Below are positions 44,296-52,445 of a stretch of DNA of 64,000 nucleotides, piece after piece. The notes beneath the pieces were generated by a model. It saw nothing but the letters and a program-made list of their open reading frames with translations. It ran no database searches and was not told the DNA's origin. Each line of letters begins with the position of its first letter. Positions within the stretch are counted from its first letter, which is position 1. The DNA comes from Calothrix sp. HK-06 (GTDB lineage Bacteria; Cyanobacteriota; Cyanobacteriia; Cyanobacteriales; Nostocaceae), in NCBI RefSeq assembly GCF_001904745.1, contig NZ_MRCD01000017.1, positions 48,337 to 112,336 on the forward strand, written 5' to 3'. Position numbers and translations under genes: made by a program.

Positions 44296-45183
44296 GTGAA
44301 AGCTGTTTGGTCTTTATGGACAAAACCGTTAACAGAAAATAGACAATCTATATGGGTGAGTAATAAACATCATTTGTTGTCATGGATTTTATCAGTAGAA
44401 ACAGCAAAAAAACATTACCCTGAAACAGCGTTATTTACCGATAGTCAAGGTGCGCGGATGCTTGTTGATAAATTAGGTTTAGAATTTACACAAGTATCTA
44501 CAGAGCTAGATGCTTTAGAAAATAGCGACCCTAGATTATGGGCATTAGGTAAAGTTTATACTTATGGCGCCCAAACCGAACCATTTATTCACATAGATAG
44601 TGATGTGTTTCTCTGGAAACCATTACCTCTCGAAATGGTTTCCGCACCTCTTTTGGCACAAAATCCTGAATATTTTACTGTTGGTAATTCCTGGTATGAC
44701 CCTGAAGCAATGGAGACAGCTATTAGCCAAATAAACGGTTGGTTACCTGAAGAATGGATATGGCAGCGCAGTTATAGATTGTTACAAACTGCATACAATT
44801 GCGGTATATTTGGTGGTCATGCAGTAGATTTTATTCGCTACTATTCAAGTTTGGCAATTAAGTTTGTTGAACATCTACCTAACCAACTTGCTTGGTTCAT
44901 TCTCCATCCAAATACCGAAAGAAATATATTATTTGAACAATACCTTCTTGGTTGTTGTGTTAGCTACCATCAACAACAAACAAAATCTCCGTACAAAGAT
45001 ATTCATGTAAAATGTTTGTTTTCCAGTCTAGATGATGCTTTGATTACGGAAAATGCAGCACGAGTTGGGTTTACCCATTTAATTGCAGAAGCTAAACAGA
45101 ATCGAAAAATAGCCGAACACTTAGAGCATCGAGTCAGGAAAGATTACCCAAAATACTATTATTCTGTCATCAACTCTTTTTAA
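44296..45183 (+). CDS. DUF6734/glycosyltransferase-like protein next to eCIS
   Basis: A 295-residue soluble protein (GTG start at 44296 with GGAGG upstream). It has a GT-A-like N-terminal half and a DxD-type motif, HIDSDVFLWKP, near residues 98-108. YNCGIFGGHAVDFI lies around 172-185, as in capsule-type and DUF6734 transferase-like proteins. It could transfer a sugar, possibly onto injection-system proteins or the surface, but the sequence does not show the acceptor. It is the last + strand gene of the cluster and is separated from the structural genes by only 34 bases, which suggests co-transcription. Confidence 0.6.
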   Translation: MKAVWSLWTKPLTENRQSIWVSNKHHLLSWILSVETAKKHYPETALFTDSQGARMLVDKLGLEFTQVSTELDALENSDPRLWALGKVYTYGAQTEPFIHIDSDVFLWKPLPLEMVSAPLLAQNPEYFTVGNSWYDPEAMETAISQINGWLPEEWIWQRSYRLLQTAYNCGIFGGHAVDFIRYYSSLAIKFVEHLPNQLAWFILHPNTERNILFEQYLLGCCVSYHQQQTKSPYKDIHVKCLFSSLDDALITENAARVGFTHLIAEAKQNRKIAEHLEHRVRKDYPKYYYSVINSF

Positions 45184-45296
45184 CTTGTACTTGTAATGTT
45201 TGATGTTGTTCTAAGTAAAAAACAATTTAAGATTGTAAGAAATATAGCGAATCGGGGAATACTAAGTATTAAATACATTCTTAGGTTAAGTCAAAA

Positions 45297-45509
45297 ATGT
45301 TTAACAAAGGCAATATGACACTAGTGTTTTTATTGATGCTAATATTCGTTGGGTTTGGAGATAGCTTTTTACCAAAACCATTGAGTACAGCCAGTTATCA
45401 AACGCGAACAACGATAAATAATTTTGTTATAGGTATGTTTCCAGCATGGCAGCCAAAAACAGACCCAAATAAACGGACACAAGAAGCTATTGAACAAATG
45501 AACAAATAA
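45297..45509 (+). CDS. Small membrane/exported protein, 70 aa
   Basis: A short protein with one hydrophobic segment (MTLVFLLMLIFVGFGDSFLP, residues 7-26), then a polar tail ending EAIEQMNK. The segment could be a membrane anchor or a signal peptide. I do not recognise the family with certainty; small proteins of this kind with the pattern FLPKPLS and FPAWQPK occur in filamentous cyanobacteria. Heptamer repeats begin just after the stop. Confidence 0.6.
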   Translation: MFNKGNMTLVFLLMLIFVGFGDSFLPKPLSTASYQTRTTINNFVIGMFPAWQPKTDPNKRTQEAIEQMNK

Positions 45510-45510
45510 T

Positions 45511-45660
45511 TAAGTTAGGAGTTAGGAGTTAGGAGTTATATACTGGAAACGGGTTGCAGTTTTACTTTTAGAGCAAGTGAAAATCTTGAAGATGCTTCGT
45601 TCCTCAGCATGACAATTCACTCCTAATTCTTAACTCCTAACTCCTAACTCCTAACTAATT
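45511..45660. repeat. Inverted arrays of GTTAGGA heptamers
   Basis: Three to four GTTAGGA units at 45511-45538 face four TCCTAAC-type units at 45621-45660, with about 80 bases between. They lie between two genes that converge here and can form a long hairpin. Short tandem heptamers of this kind are known from cyanobacteria (STRR-type). Confidence 0.75.
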
Positions 45661-45661
45661 A

Positions 45662-46657
45662 TTAGGCTTTTTTCAACCAGCTAAACATCGCGCGCAGGTC
45701 TTTGCCTACTTCTTCGATGGGGTGTTCAGCTTCTCTGCGACGCATTGAGGTGAAACCAGCTTTACCAGATTGATTTTCCAAAACGAACTCGCGAGCAAAC
45801 TGTCCGGTTTGAATTTCGGTGAGAATTTTCTTCATCTCGACTTTTGTCTGGTCGTTAACAATACGTGGACCGCGAGTATAATCTCCGTATTCGGCAGTAT
45901 TCGAGATACTATCGCGCATTGTTGCCAAACCACCTTCGACTACTAAGTCAACAATGAGTTTGACTTCGTGCAAACACTCAAAGTATGCGAGTTCGGGTTG
46001 ATAACCTGCTTCTACCAAAGTTTCAAAACCAGCTTTGATTAAAGCACTCAAACCACCACAAAGTACAGCTTGCTCACCAAATAAGTCAGTTTCGGTTTCT
46101 TCGCGGAATGTTGTTTCTAAAACTCCTGCACGTGTTCCACCTATACCCTTAGCATATGCCATTGCTCTATCGCGTGCTTGTCCACTTGCGTTTTGATACA
46201 CAGCAAACAGTGCGGGTACACCTTGTCCTTGTTCGTAGGTACGACGAACTAAATGTCCGGGGCCTTTTGGCGCCACCATGACAACATCTACATTAGATGG
46301 TGGTACAACTTGACCGAAGTGAATATTGAACCCGTGAGCAAAAGCTATAACGTTTCCTTCCTTCAGGTTTGGTTCAATTTCTTCCTTGTAAACACTCTTT
46401 TGAACTTCATCGGGCAACAGTATCATAATAAAGTCTGCTGCCGCCGCCGCATCCGAAACACTTTTAACCGTCAAACCTGCTGCTTCAGCCTTCCCTGCTG
46501 ACTTACTACCCGGATACAGTCCAACAATTACATTCATGCCACTATCTTTTAAATTTAAAGCGTGAGCATGACCTTGTGAACCATAGCCGATTATCGCAAT
46601 CGTTTTTCCAGCTAAAAGGTCTAAATTTGCATCTGTGTCATAATACATCCGAGCCAT
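45662..46657 (-). CDS. ilvC: Ketol-acid reductoisomerase
   Basis: The 331-residue protein is class I IlvC. The NADPH-binding loop is [21 protein letters not shown] over residues about 20-40, with V-G-L-Y-P-G-S-K-S downstream. The active-site motifs [23 protein letters not shown] and the C-terminal knotted helical domain ending [24 protein letters not shown] are all present. It catalyses the Mg2+-dependent isomerisation and reduction of acetolactate in branched-chain amino acid synthesis. Length is that of the short class. Confidence 0.97.
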   Translation of the reverse strand: MARMYYDTDANLDLLAGKTIAIIGYGSQGHAHALNLKDSGMNVIVGLYPGSKSAGKAEAAGLTVKSVSDAAAAADFIMILLPDEVQKSVYKEEIEPNLKEGNVIAFAHGFNIHFGQVVPPSNVDVVMVAPKGPGHLVRRTYEQGQGVPALFAVYQNASGQARDRAMAYAKGIGGTRAGVLETTFREETETDLFGEQAVLCGGLSALIKAGFETLVEAGYQPELAYFECLHEVKLIVDLVVEGGLATMRDSISNTAEYGDYTRGPRIVNDQTKVEMKKILTEIQTGQFAREFVLENQSGKAGFTSMRRREAEHPIEEVGKDLRAMFSWLKKA

Positions 46658-46853
46658 AGGTAGCGTCTCCAGTCAGCAAGCACCTGTTTTATTGCAGACC
46701 TTAGATTCTACCGCATAACTATCACCAAAAAATATTAATCTATATTATTGCAATATTAAATTCCTCCCAAAAGCGATCCCAGACCCAGGCTCAAGGCTGA
46801 GGCGCCTGTTAAAATTATGATTGATGCTGGAAAATTGTGCGCCAAATACGTAT

Positions 46854-46883
46854 GAAAAAAATCACTCGCAGCAACGAGTGAGC
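46854..46883 (-). terminator. Intrinsic terminator of the PII-like gene
   Basis: On the minus strand, TCACTCG and CGAGTGA form a seven-pair stem around a six-base loop, followed directly by a run of seven T. It lies about 33 bases after the stop of the PII-like gene at 46916. Confidence 0.75.
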
Positions 46884-46915
46884 AATAAAAAGTATAACTT
46901 ATGAAAAAAGAATAA

Positions 46916-47236
46916 TTAATAGAATGCTTCTATATTTTGTCGGTAGGCAATTAAAGCGTGGTTGCCTCGTTCTTCTTTTAGCGCCCCAAGAATGGTATCA
47001 GATTCTTCTAATGATACGATTGTTTTAATTTCAATATTAGTATTATAACCTGCTAAATCTGACAACCGTCTTCCGTGCCCACCTTCACCTTGTACTTGGT
47101 TAATAGTATACCCAGTTACATTATGACTTTTCAGTAGCTTTACAATACGGTCTTTCAACACCGTTTCCGCAATAATAGTAATTAACACGGCGGGTTGAAC
47201 AGGATTAATAACTAAGTCTAACATTGACAACTCCAA
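46916..47236 (-). CDS. PII-like signalling protein
   Basis: The 106-residue protein has the PII ferredoxin-like fold pattern: AVLITIIAETVLKDRIVKLLKSHNVTGYTINQVQGEGG over residues about 15-52, then GYNTNIEIKTIVS and a conserved YRQNIEAF end. The sequence VTGYT-x5-GxGG lies at the base of the T-loop in PII proteins, but the loop itself is short and lacks the GlnB uridylylated-Tyr signature. It is thus a divergent PII-like protein (SbtB or CPII-like proteins are possible relatives), likely sensing a nucleotide. The ATG five codons in (MLDLV) is another possible start. It follows an RRM gene on the same strand. Confidence 0.7.
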   Translation of the reverse strand: MELSMLDLVINPVQPAVLITIIAETVLKDRIVKLLKSHNVTGYTINQVQGEGGHGRRLSDLAGYNTNIEIKTIVSLEESDTILGALKEERGNHALIAYRQNIEAFY

Positions 47237-47253
47237 AAAATAAATTTAAATAC

Positions 47254-47508
47254 TTATCTTGCATCTGCAACAGTTCTAGCTCTATTTACTTTGAGTGTAT
47301 ATCCCATCCACTCAGTACCTACTAACGCACTAATCGCTGCCATCTCTTGACTATCTGTTTCCATTTCTACAACCGCAAATCCCCTCTTCTCTCCTGTTTT
47401 TTGGTTTGTAGATACTAAAATTTTCTTAACGACTCCATACTTTAAAAAAACTTGTCTAATATCATTATCTTCCACTTCATGGGATAAATTACCAATATAA
47501 ACTGACAT
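47254..47508 (-). CDS. Small RRM RNA-binding protein
   Basis: The 84-residue protein is a single RNA recognition motif with RNP2 VYIGNL (residues 3-8) and RNP1 KRGFAVVEM (about 42-50). Cyanobacterial Rbp proteins of this type are often cold-induced and bind mRNA. It lacks the usual glycine-rich C-terminal tail, so it belongs to the short subgroup. It is 17 bases upstream of the PII-like gene on the same strand, so both may share one transcript. Confidence 0.88.
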   Translation of the reverse strand: MSVYIGNLSHEVEDNDIRQVFLKYGVVKKILVSTNQKTGEKRGFAVVEMETDSQEMAAISALVGTEWMGYTLKVNRARTVADAR

Positions 47509-47705
47509 GAGATATCTCCCAAGTAAAACAAAGCTATTTAGGTAAATAATTACACTATTGTTTTACTTAGATGTTGCTGACAAAAATGGCTTCATCCACA
47601 TTATTAACAAATATAAAAAAAACAAATTACTGTTTTTACCTACTTAATTAAATCTTATCAGTAAAATGACAAGTTAATTGTAAACTAATGTAAACATTTA
47701 TGTCT

Positions 47706-47721
47706 AAGAAACCGGGTTTCT
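47706..47721. repeat. AGAAACCGGGTTTCT palindrome
   Basis: A further copy of the dispersed palindrome lies just after the 3' end of the aldo/keto reductase gene. Other copies are at 123-188 and 9587-9652. Confidence 0.6.
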
Positions 47722-47731
47722 AGGATTTTAG

Positions 47732-48604
47732 TTATGAAGCTGTTTCTTTATCAATTTGCTGAATTTCGGCTTCTGATAATTTAATATCACCTGCACGTGC
47801 CGAGTCTTCAATGCTAGAAACTTTACTGGCGCCTGGTATTGGTAAAATACATGGTGACTTTGAGCGCAACCAAGCTAAAACAATACCATATACCGATACG
47901 CCTTTTTGTTTTGCGAGTTTGCTAATAATAGAAATATCTTGCAAATCTGAATGTCGTCTGCGCCCACCAAATGGACTCCAAGGTAAAAAAGTTAAGTTTT
48001 CTTGCTGGCAATATTCTAAAACACCATCAGACTCAGGTTGACGGTACCAAGGACTATATTGATTTTGCACTGAAATAATATCTACAACATCGCGCGCAAG
48101 TTTTATTTGTTCCACAGAAAAATTAGAAACTCCAACAAACCGAACTAAACCAGCATCAACTGCTTCCCGTGCAGCTTTTAATGAATCTTCTATCGAATAA
48201 TCTGGGTCAGGTGAGTGATATTGCCAAATGTCAATTGGTTTACTACCACCCAACGCTTCATAACTAACGCGAATTGTTTCACGCAAATGTTCGGGGTTGC
48301 CGTTACGAGTCCAACTTTGGTTCGGACGCATTAACCCACCTTTGGTAGCAACAACAATATTACTGGTATCACCACTGTAAGTTCGTAGTGCTTTACCAAT
48401 GAGTCGCTCATTATGGTGTTTATCAGATTCGTCTTTGCAATATGAGTCCGCAGTATCAATAAAAGTAATGCCTATTTCTATTGCACGATGGATAACTTCT
48501 ATTGATTCCGACTCATCCGGACGTTCGTATACTGACATTGGCATGGCGCCTAACCCAATTGCACTTACGGTAATACCTGTATTGGCTAATTGTGTTGTTT
48601 GCAT
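47732..48604 (-). CDS. Aldo/keto reductase
   Basis: The 290-residue protein is a typical aldo/keto reductase barrel. It has GLGAMPMS near the N-terminus, the catalytic FIDTADSY (Asp/Tyr) region, VATKGG (Lys), the active-site His in IWQYHSPDP, and a C-terminal NADPH-binding loop, CILPIPGASKVSSIEDSA. It reduces carbonyl compounds with NADPH; the substrate is unknown. It stands alone; the start at 48604 follows a normal gap from the HEAT-like gene. Confidence 0.92.
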   Translation of the reverse strand: MQTTQLANTGITVSAIGLGAMPMSVYERPDESESIEVIHRAIEIGITFIDTADSYCKDESDKHHNERLIGKALRTYSGDTSNIVVATKGGLMRPNQSWTRNGNPEHLRETIRVSYEALGGSKPIDIWQYHSPDPDYSIEDSLKAAREAVDAGLVRFVGVSNFSVEQIKLARDVVDIISVQNQYSPWYRQPESDGVLEYCQQENLTFLPWSPFGGRRRHSDLQDISIISKLAKQKGVSVYGIVLAWLRSKSPCILPIPGASKVSSIEDSARAGDIKLSEAEIQQIDKETAS

Positions 48605-48693
48605 AATTTAAAGATGGAGATTATGAGCTTCTTAACCAATGTACAATCACACCTACAGCTATAAACTCGTCTTTGGATTGATTTTTCTGAATT

Positions 48694-49461
48694 TTAATCT
48701 GATATCTCATCAGATTCGATAAATTCTAGTAAATCCTGATTTGTGTAGTACTCTATTACTTGTTGAAGCGGGAACTGATTGGATGATTCCGAGCGTGTTT
48801 TTATACCTAGTGCTATCTGCACTTCATTCCAATCCCCTACCAAGAAAGTTGGAACAGATTCGGCGGCAAATGCTTTCTCAATAATAGGCGCCGCTTCCAC
48901 TGCTTTTAAATCAACCAGTTCACCGACTAAAAAAGCATTAACATCTGGGTCATTGTCAGTAAAGTTATTTAATAAATTACTTATAATAGAAACACATCTA
49001 GAACGCGCTTCTGGATGAATTTGAGCGATACGAGTCAATGCGGATGCTGCGTCTGCACGCTCATAAGCATCTTGTGAAGAGTCTATTATATATGCTTCGA
49101 GTGGCTCAATTGCAGCAGTGCCTATAGTGGCAAACACACCAGGTAATTCTAAACTCATTCGGTCATCTTCTTCAAATGTGCCAAATAAATTAATTAATGG
49201 TTCAATAGCTTCTACCGCGCGCAGTTGCCCTAAAACTCTCACCGCATGTACTGGCGCCCAAGCTTGCAGGTTTTCATTTATATCTTCTATATCGTCAGCA
49301 CCAATAGATAAATCTTCATCACAAGCCATGCGTATTAAGTCAGGAACGTGCTGTGAAGTAAAACCTAGTTCTCCTACATAATCAGGCATACCCTTGATTT
49401 GACTACAATCACCGTAAGTCAGCAGCTTGTTTACGGGAGACGAATAAGAAGATAATGACAT
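48694..49461 (-). CDS. HEAT-repeat/DUF1186-like protein
   Basis: From the ATG at 49461 the protein has 255 residues made of alternating helices. VHAVRVLGQLRAVEAIEPLINLFGTF, then ELPGVFATIGTAAIEPLEAYI, and a third diverged unit form HEAT-like repeats that resemble DUF1186 proteins. It lacks the conserved catalytic features of phycobilin lyases. It is probably a protein-binding scaffold; partner unknown. The frame extends upstream to 49518, but that part is low complexity. No operon partner is evident. Confidence 0.7.
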   Translation of the reverse strand: MSLSSYSSPVNKLLTYGDCSQIKGMPDYVGELGFTSQHVPDLIRMACDEDLSIGADDIEDINENLQAWAPVHAVRVLGQLRAVEAIEPLINLFGTFEEDDRMSLELPGVFATIGTAAIEPLEAYIIDSSQDAYERADAASALTRIAQIHPEARSRCVSIISNLLNNFTDNDPDVNAFLVGELVDLKAVEAAPIIEKAFAAESVPTFLVGDWNEVQIALGIKTRSESSNQFPLQQVIEYYTNQDLLEFIESDEISD

Positions 49462-49661
49462 ATTTGATTTATTTTTAGTTTTATTGTAGTTTTTTATTGC
49501 AATTATTATACCCAGCAACTTTCAGGTTGATTAAAAAGTCTTGTGACAATTCTTAAAGTGGTTAATATCAAGCTCTACCGTTACGCAAATCGTAACGGCA
49601 ACTATCTATAGACAGATAATCCCACATACTAGCATTAAGGTTATTTATGTGAGGTTTGAAT

Positions 49662-50561
49662 ATGAATAAGGGAAGTGTACTTTTTACTACTTTTTTAGGT
49701 GGAATTGTTTTGAGTAGTTGCGCTGCTGCCAATAATGGAGGTGGTGATGCTGGAGTATCAATGTCAATGCGACAAAATTCATCGGCACTTAATCAAATAG
49801 CAGCTACAATACCACCAACTGCTGATACAGCCAATGAAGCGGCATCAAAAATTAAGGCGCCAGCAAAGGTAAAATCACAGTTAATTAAAAAAGCAACTAT
49901 AAGTATAGTTGTGGAGTCAATTGACAAAAGCATTAACGATGTGACGCAAATCATTGACCAACAGCAAGGTGATTTAATCAAACTTGCTCAAAATCAACCA
50001 AAAGATGAGTTTTCGCGTTCTACTGCATCAATACAGTTGAGAGTTCCACAAATTTCGTTAGATAATACCCTTACTCAACTAGCTAAACTGGGAATTGTTA
50101 AAAACCGTAGCATCACAGCAGAAGATGTTGGGGATAGAATCGTTGATTTTCAAGCACAGTTAGTTAATTTGAGAAGAACTGAAACAAATCTTCAAAAAAT
50201 TATGGACAAAGCTGGTTCGGTACGCGATACATTAAGTGTGTCGCAAGAACTGAGCAATGTTCGTGACTCTATCGAGCGAATTGGCGCCCAACTCAAGAAT
50301 CTACAGAACCAAGTTAGCTATTCGACTATTTCCTTAAATTTAGAAGCGGCAGTCTCTACTAAAAATCCCCAACGTGGTTTTGGGTTGCAAGTTCAAGAAA
50401 CTTGGAATAAATCAACCAACTCAGTTGGTACATTTAGCATGGGACTATTGAAACTAGCTATTTGGCTCATGGCTTATAGTCCATATGTATTTATTCTTGC
50501 TTTCGGTATTTACGGCTTTAATCGTTGGCGCTCTGCAAAAACTGGCGTTAAGTTAGATTAG
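49662..50561 (+). CDS. DUF4349 lipoprotein
   Basis: The 299-residue protein from the ATG at 49662 (GAGG upstream) starts with a lipoprotein signal, GGIVLSSCAA, whose Cys is the expected acylation site. The middle has the DUF4349 pattern: a first strand region IKKATISIVVESIDKSINDV, a coiled coil around RRTETNLQKIMDKAGSVRDTLSVSQELSNVRDSIERI (residues about 170-210), and a C-terminal membrane helix (LAIWLMAYSPYVFILAFGIYGF). It is membrane-attached at both ends. Function of the family is unknown; envelope stress or transport links have been suggested. A kinase gene follows after 39 bases. Confidence 0.82.
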   Translation: MNKGSVLFTTFLGGIVLSSCAAANNGGGDAGVSMSMRQNSSALNQIAATIPPTADTANEAASKIKAPAKVKSQLIKKATISIVVESIDKSINDVTQIIDQQQGDLIKLAQNQPKDEFSRSTASIQLRVPQISLDNTLTQLAKLGIVKNRSITAEDVGDRIVDFQAQLVNLRRTETNLQKIMDKAGSVRDTLSVSQELSNVRDSIERIGAQLKNLQNQVSYSTISLNLEAAVSTKNPQRGFGLQVQETWNKSTNSVGTFSMGLLKLAIWLMAYSPYVFILAFGIYGFNRWRSAKTGVKLD

Positions 50562-50600
50562 ACATGGACACAAATAATTAAAGCCATTTCACCCTTGTTC

Positions 50601-52328
50601 ATGAGTACGATACCATTTACAAATCAAGGATATCGGGTCATACGCGAACTCGGTTGCAACCTCAATGGAGGTCGTGTAACATACTTAGCGGTACGTATAA
50701 ATACTGATGAAAAAGTTGTTATTAAGGAGTTTCAGTTCGCACGCTCTAGCGTTCAAAGCTGGTCTGGTTTTAAGGCATATGAACGTGAAATACAGGTGTT
50801 ACAAGGGTTAAACCATCCTGGTATACCACGCTATCTCGACTCTTTTGAAACTCCATCAGGGTTTTGTATGGTGCAAGAGTACAAACATGCTCAGTCTTTG
50901 TCTGTACCACGCAGTTTTGCTTTTGATGAAATTAAGCAAATAGCTGTTTCTGTGCTGTCTATTCTTATATATCTACAAAACCGTATACCCCCTATTTTTC
51001 ATCGCGATATTAAGCCAGAAAATATTTTAATTGATGATAATATCAATGTTTACTTAGTTGATTTTGGATTTGCTCGTATTGGTAGTCATGATATGGCCAT
51101 GAGCAGTGTTGCGATGGGGACATTAGGTTTTATGGCGCCAGAGCAAATTTACAACCGTCAGTTAACAAAATCTACAGATTTATATAGTTTGGGTGCGACA
51201 TTAATTTGTTTGTTAACAGGCGCCAAATCAGCTGCGATGCATACTTTAATCGATGAAGATGGGTGTATTGCTTTTAAACATTTAGTTCCTCAGTTGAGTT
51301 TAGGCTTTATCGAGTGGCTTTCAACGATGGTTCAACAAAAACCCAAAAACCGCTTTAAAGATGCGAATACAGCACTTATGGCACTAAAACCACTCGATCT
51401 TATCCCCTTATGTGTTGCAAAAATTGATAAAACAGAACTTGAATTTACGGCTGGACAAATTGGTGAAAAACTTTCGCAAACAATTACCATTCTTAATAAT
51501 AATCCAGAAACGACATTAGTCGCTTGGTGTGAAGTGGCGCCTCATAGTAACGACGCTCCACACACACCTCATAGTCATGATTGGATTGATTTTACGCTTC
51601 GGCATTTTAACGGTGAGAAAATTCTATGTAAAGTTACAATTGATACAAGCTATTTAATGGCAGATAAAATATATTATCGCCAATTGCTATTACATACAAA
51701 TTCAGCGGTTGAGATTCAAACTATTGAAATAAAGATTAAAACTGCTGCATTACCAATAATTCAATATAAACAACCATACGCATCACTTTTATTATTATTG
51801 GTGACTTCTGGAGCAATGGCGTGGACTGGTGCGGCAGTTGCGGCTGTTATTGCTGCTATATTAATGACGGTTATTGGGGCTGGTATTGTTGTTGTCGATG
51901 ATATTGTATTTGGGGCTGCGGTCGCGTCTTTGGTGGGTTGCTTTTTGGGGGTTGCAGCAGGACCAATTTTTGGAACTTTTTTATCTGTAATGGTAGCGAT
52001 TGAATTTTGGTGTATTACTAAAGCTGGTATAAGTCACCTACAGGGTATCAATCAGGGTATCCATCAGGGTGTCAATCAAATTACATTTACGACAAATCTT
52101 AAAAAAGGATTTAGTCAGGTAATTGGTATTGTAATGGTTGTGCTTACAGCGTTACTGGGTTCTTGTGCCGGTTTAGTATTAAAGACTGGTATCATCAACT
52201 TTTGGGTAATATTGACAATTGCCACAACAGGTTCTAGTTTAGCTGGAATTTTTATTTACCTACCAATTAGAAGGCGCCGACTGGTTGGTAAGTATCTCAA
52301 GTCAGAGAAACGCCGAATAAAACCGTGA
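50601..52328 (+). CDS. Serine/threonine protein kinase with membrane C-terminus
   Basis: The 575-residue protein has a Hanks-type kinase domain in its N-terminal half: the ATP lysine is in VVIKEFQF, the catalytic loop HRDIKPENIL, the metal motif DFGFA, and the APE motif in GFMAPEQI, so it looks active. A beta-rich region follows (about 280-390), then four or more hydrophobic segments (about 400-555) that anchor it in the membrane. Cyanobacteria carry many such kinases. The ATG at 50601 is preferred over the TTG at 50595. The target is unknown; the lipoprotein gene upstream and the SagB-like gene downstream are possible partners by position only. Confidence 0.9.
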   Translation: MSTIPFTNQGYRVIRELGCNLNGGRVTYLAVRINTDEKVVIKEFQFARSSVQSWSGFKAYEREIQVLQGLNHPGIPRYLDSFETPSGFCMVQEYKHAQSLSVPRSFAFDEIKQIAVSVLSILIYLQNRIPPIFHRDIKPENILIDDNINVYLVDFGFARIGSHDMAMSSVAMGTLGFMAPEQIYNRQLTKSTDLYSLGATLICLLTGAKSAAMHTLIDEDGCIAFKHLVPQLSLGFIEWLSTMVQQKPKNRFKDANTALMALKPLDLIPLCVAKIDKTELEFTAGQIGEKLSQTITILNNNPETTLVAWCEVAPHSNDAPHTPHSHDWIDFTLRHFNGEKILCKVTIDTSYLMADKIYYRQLLLHTNSAVEIQTIEIKIKTAALPIIQYKQPYASLLLLLVTSGAMAWTGAAVAAVIAAILMTVIGAGIVVVDDIVFGAAVASLVGCFLGVAAGPIFGTFLSVMVAIEFWCITKAGISHLQGINQGIHQGVNQITFTTNLKKGFSQVIGIVMVVLTALLGSCAGLVLKTGIINFWVILTIATTGSSLAGIFIYLPIRRRRLVGKYLKSEKRRIKP

Positions 52329-52445
52329 AGCCAAGAACATGAGCGGTATTTAAATTGTGTAGATTCTAAATTTTGTACTGGCGATAACGAAATGTTGGTG
52401 CATAGGGATGCCAAGATAAAAAGGAGAAGCGTATTTAACCGAGAC

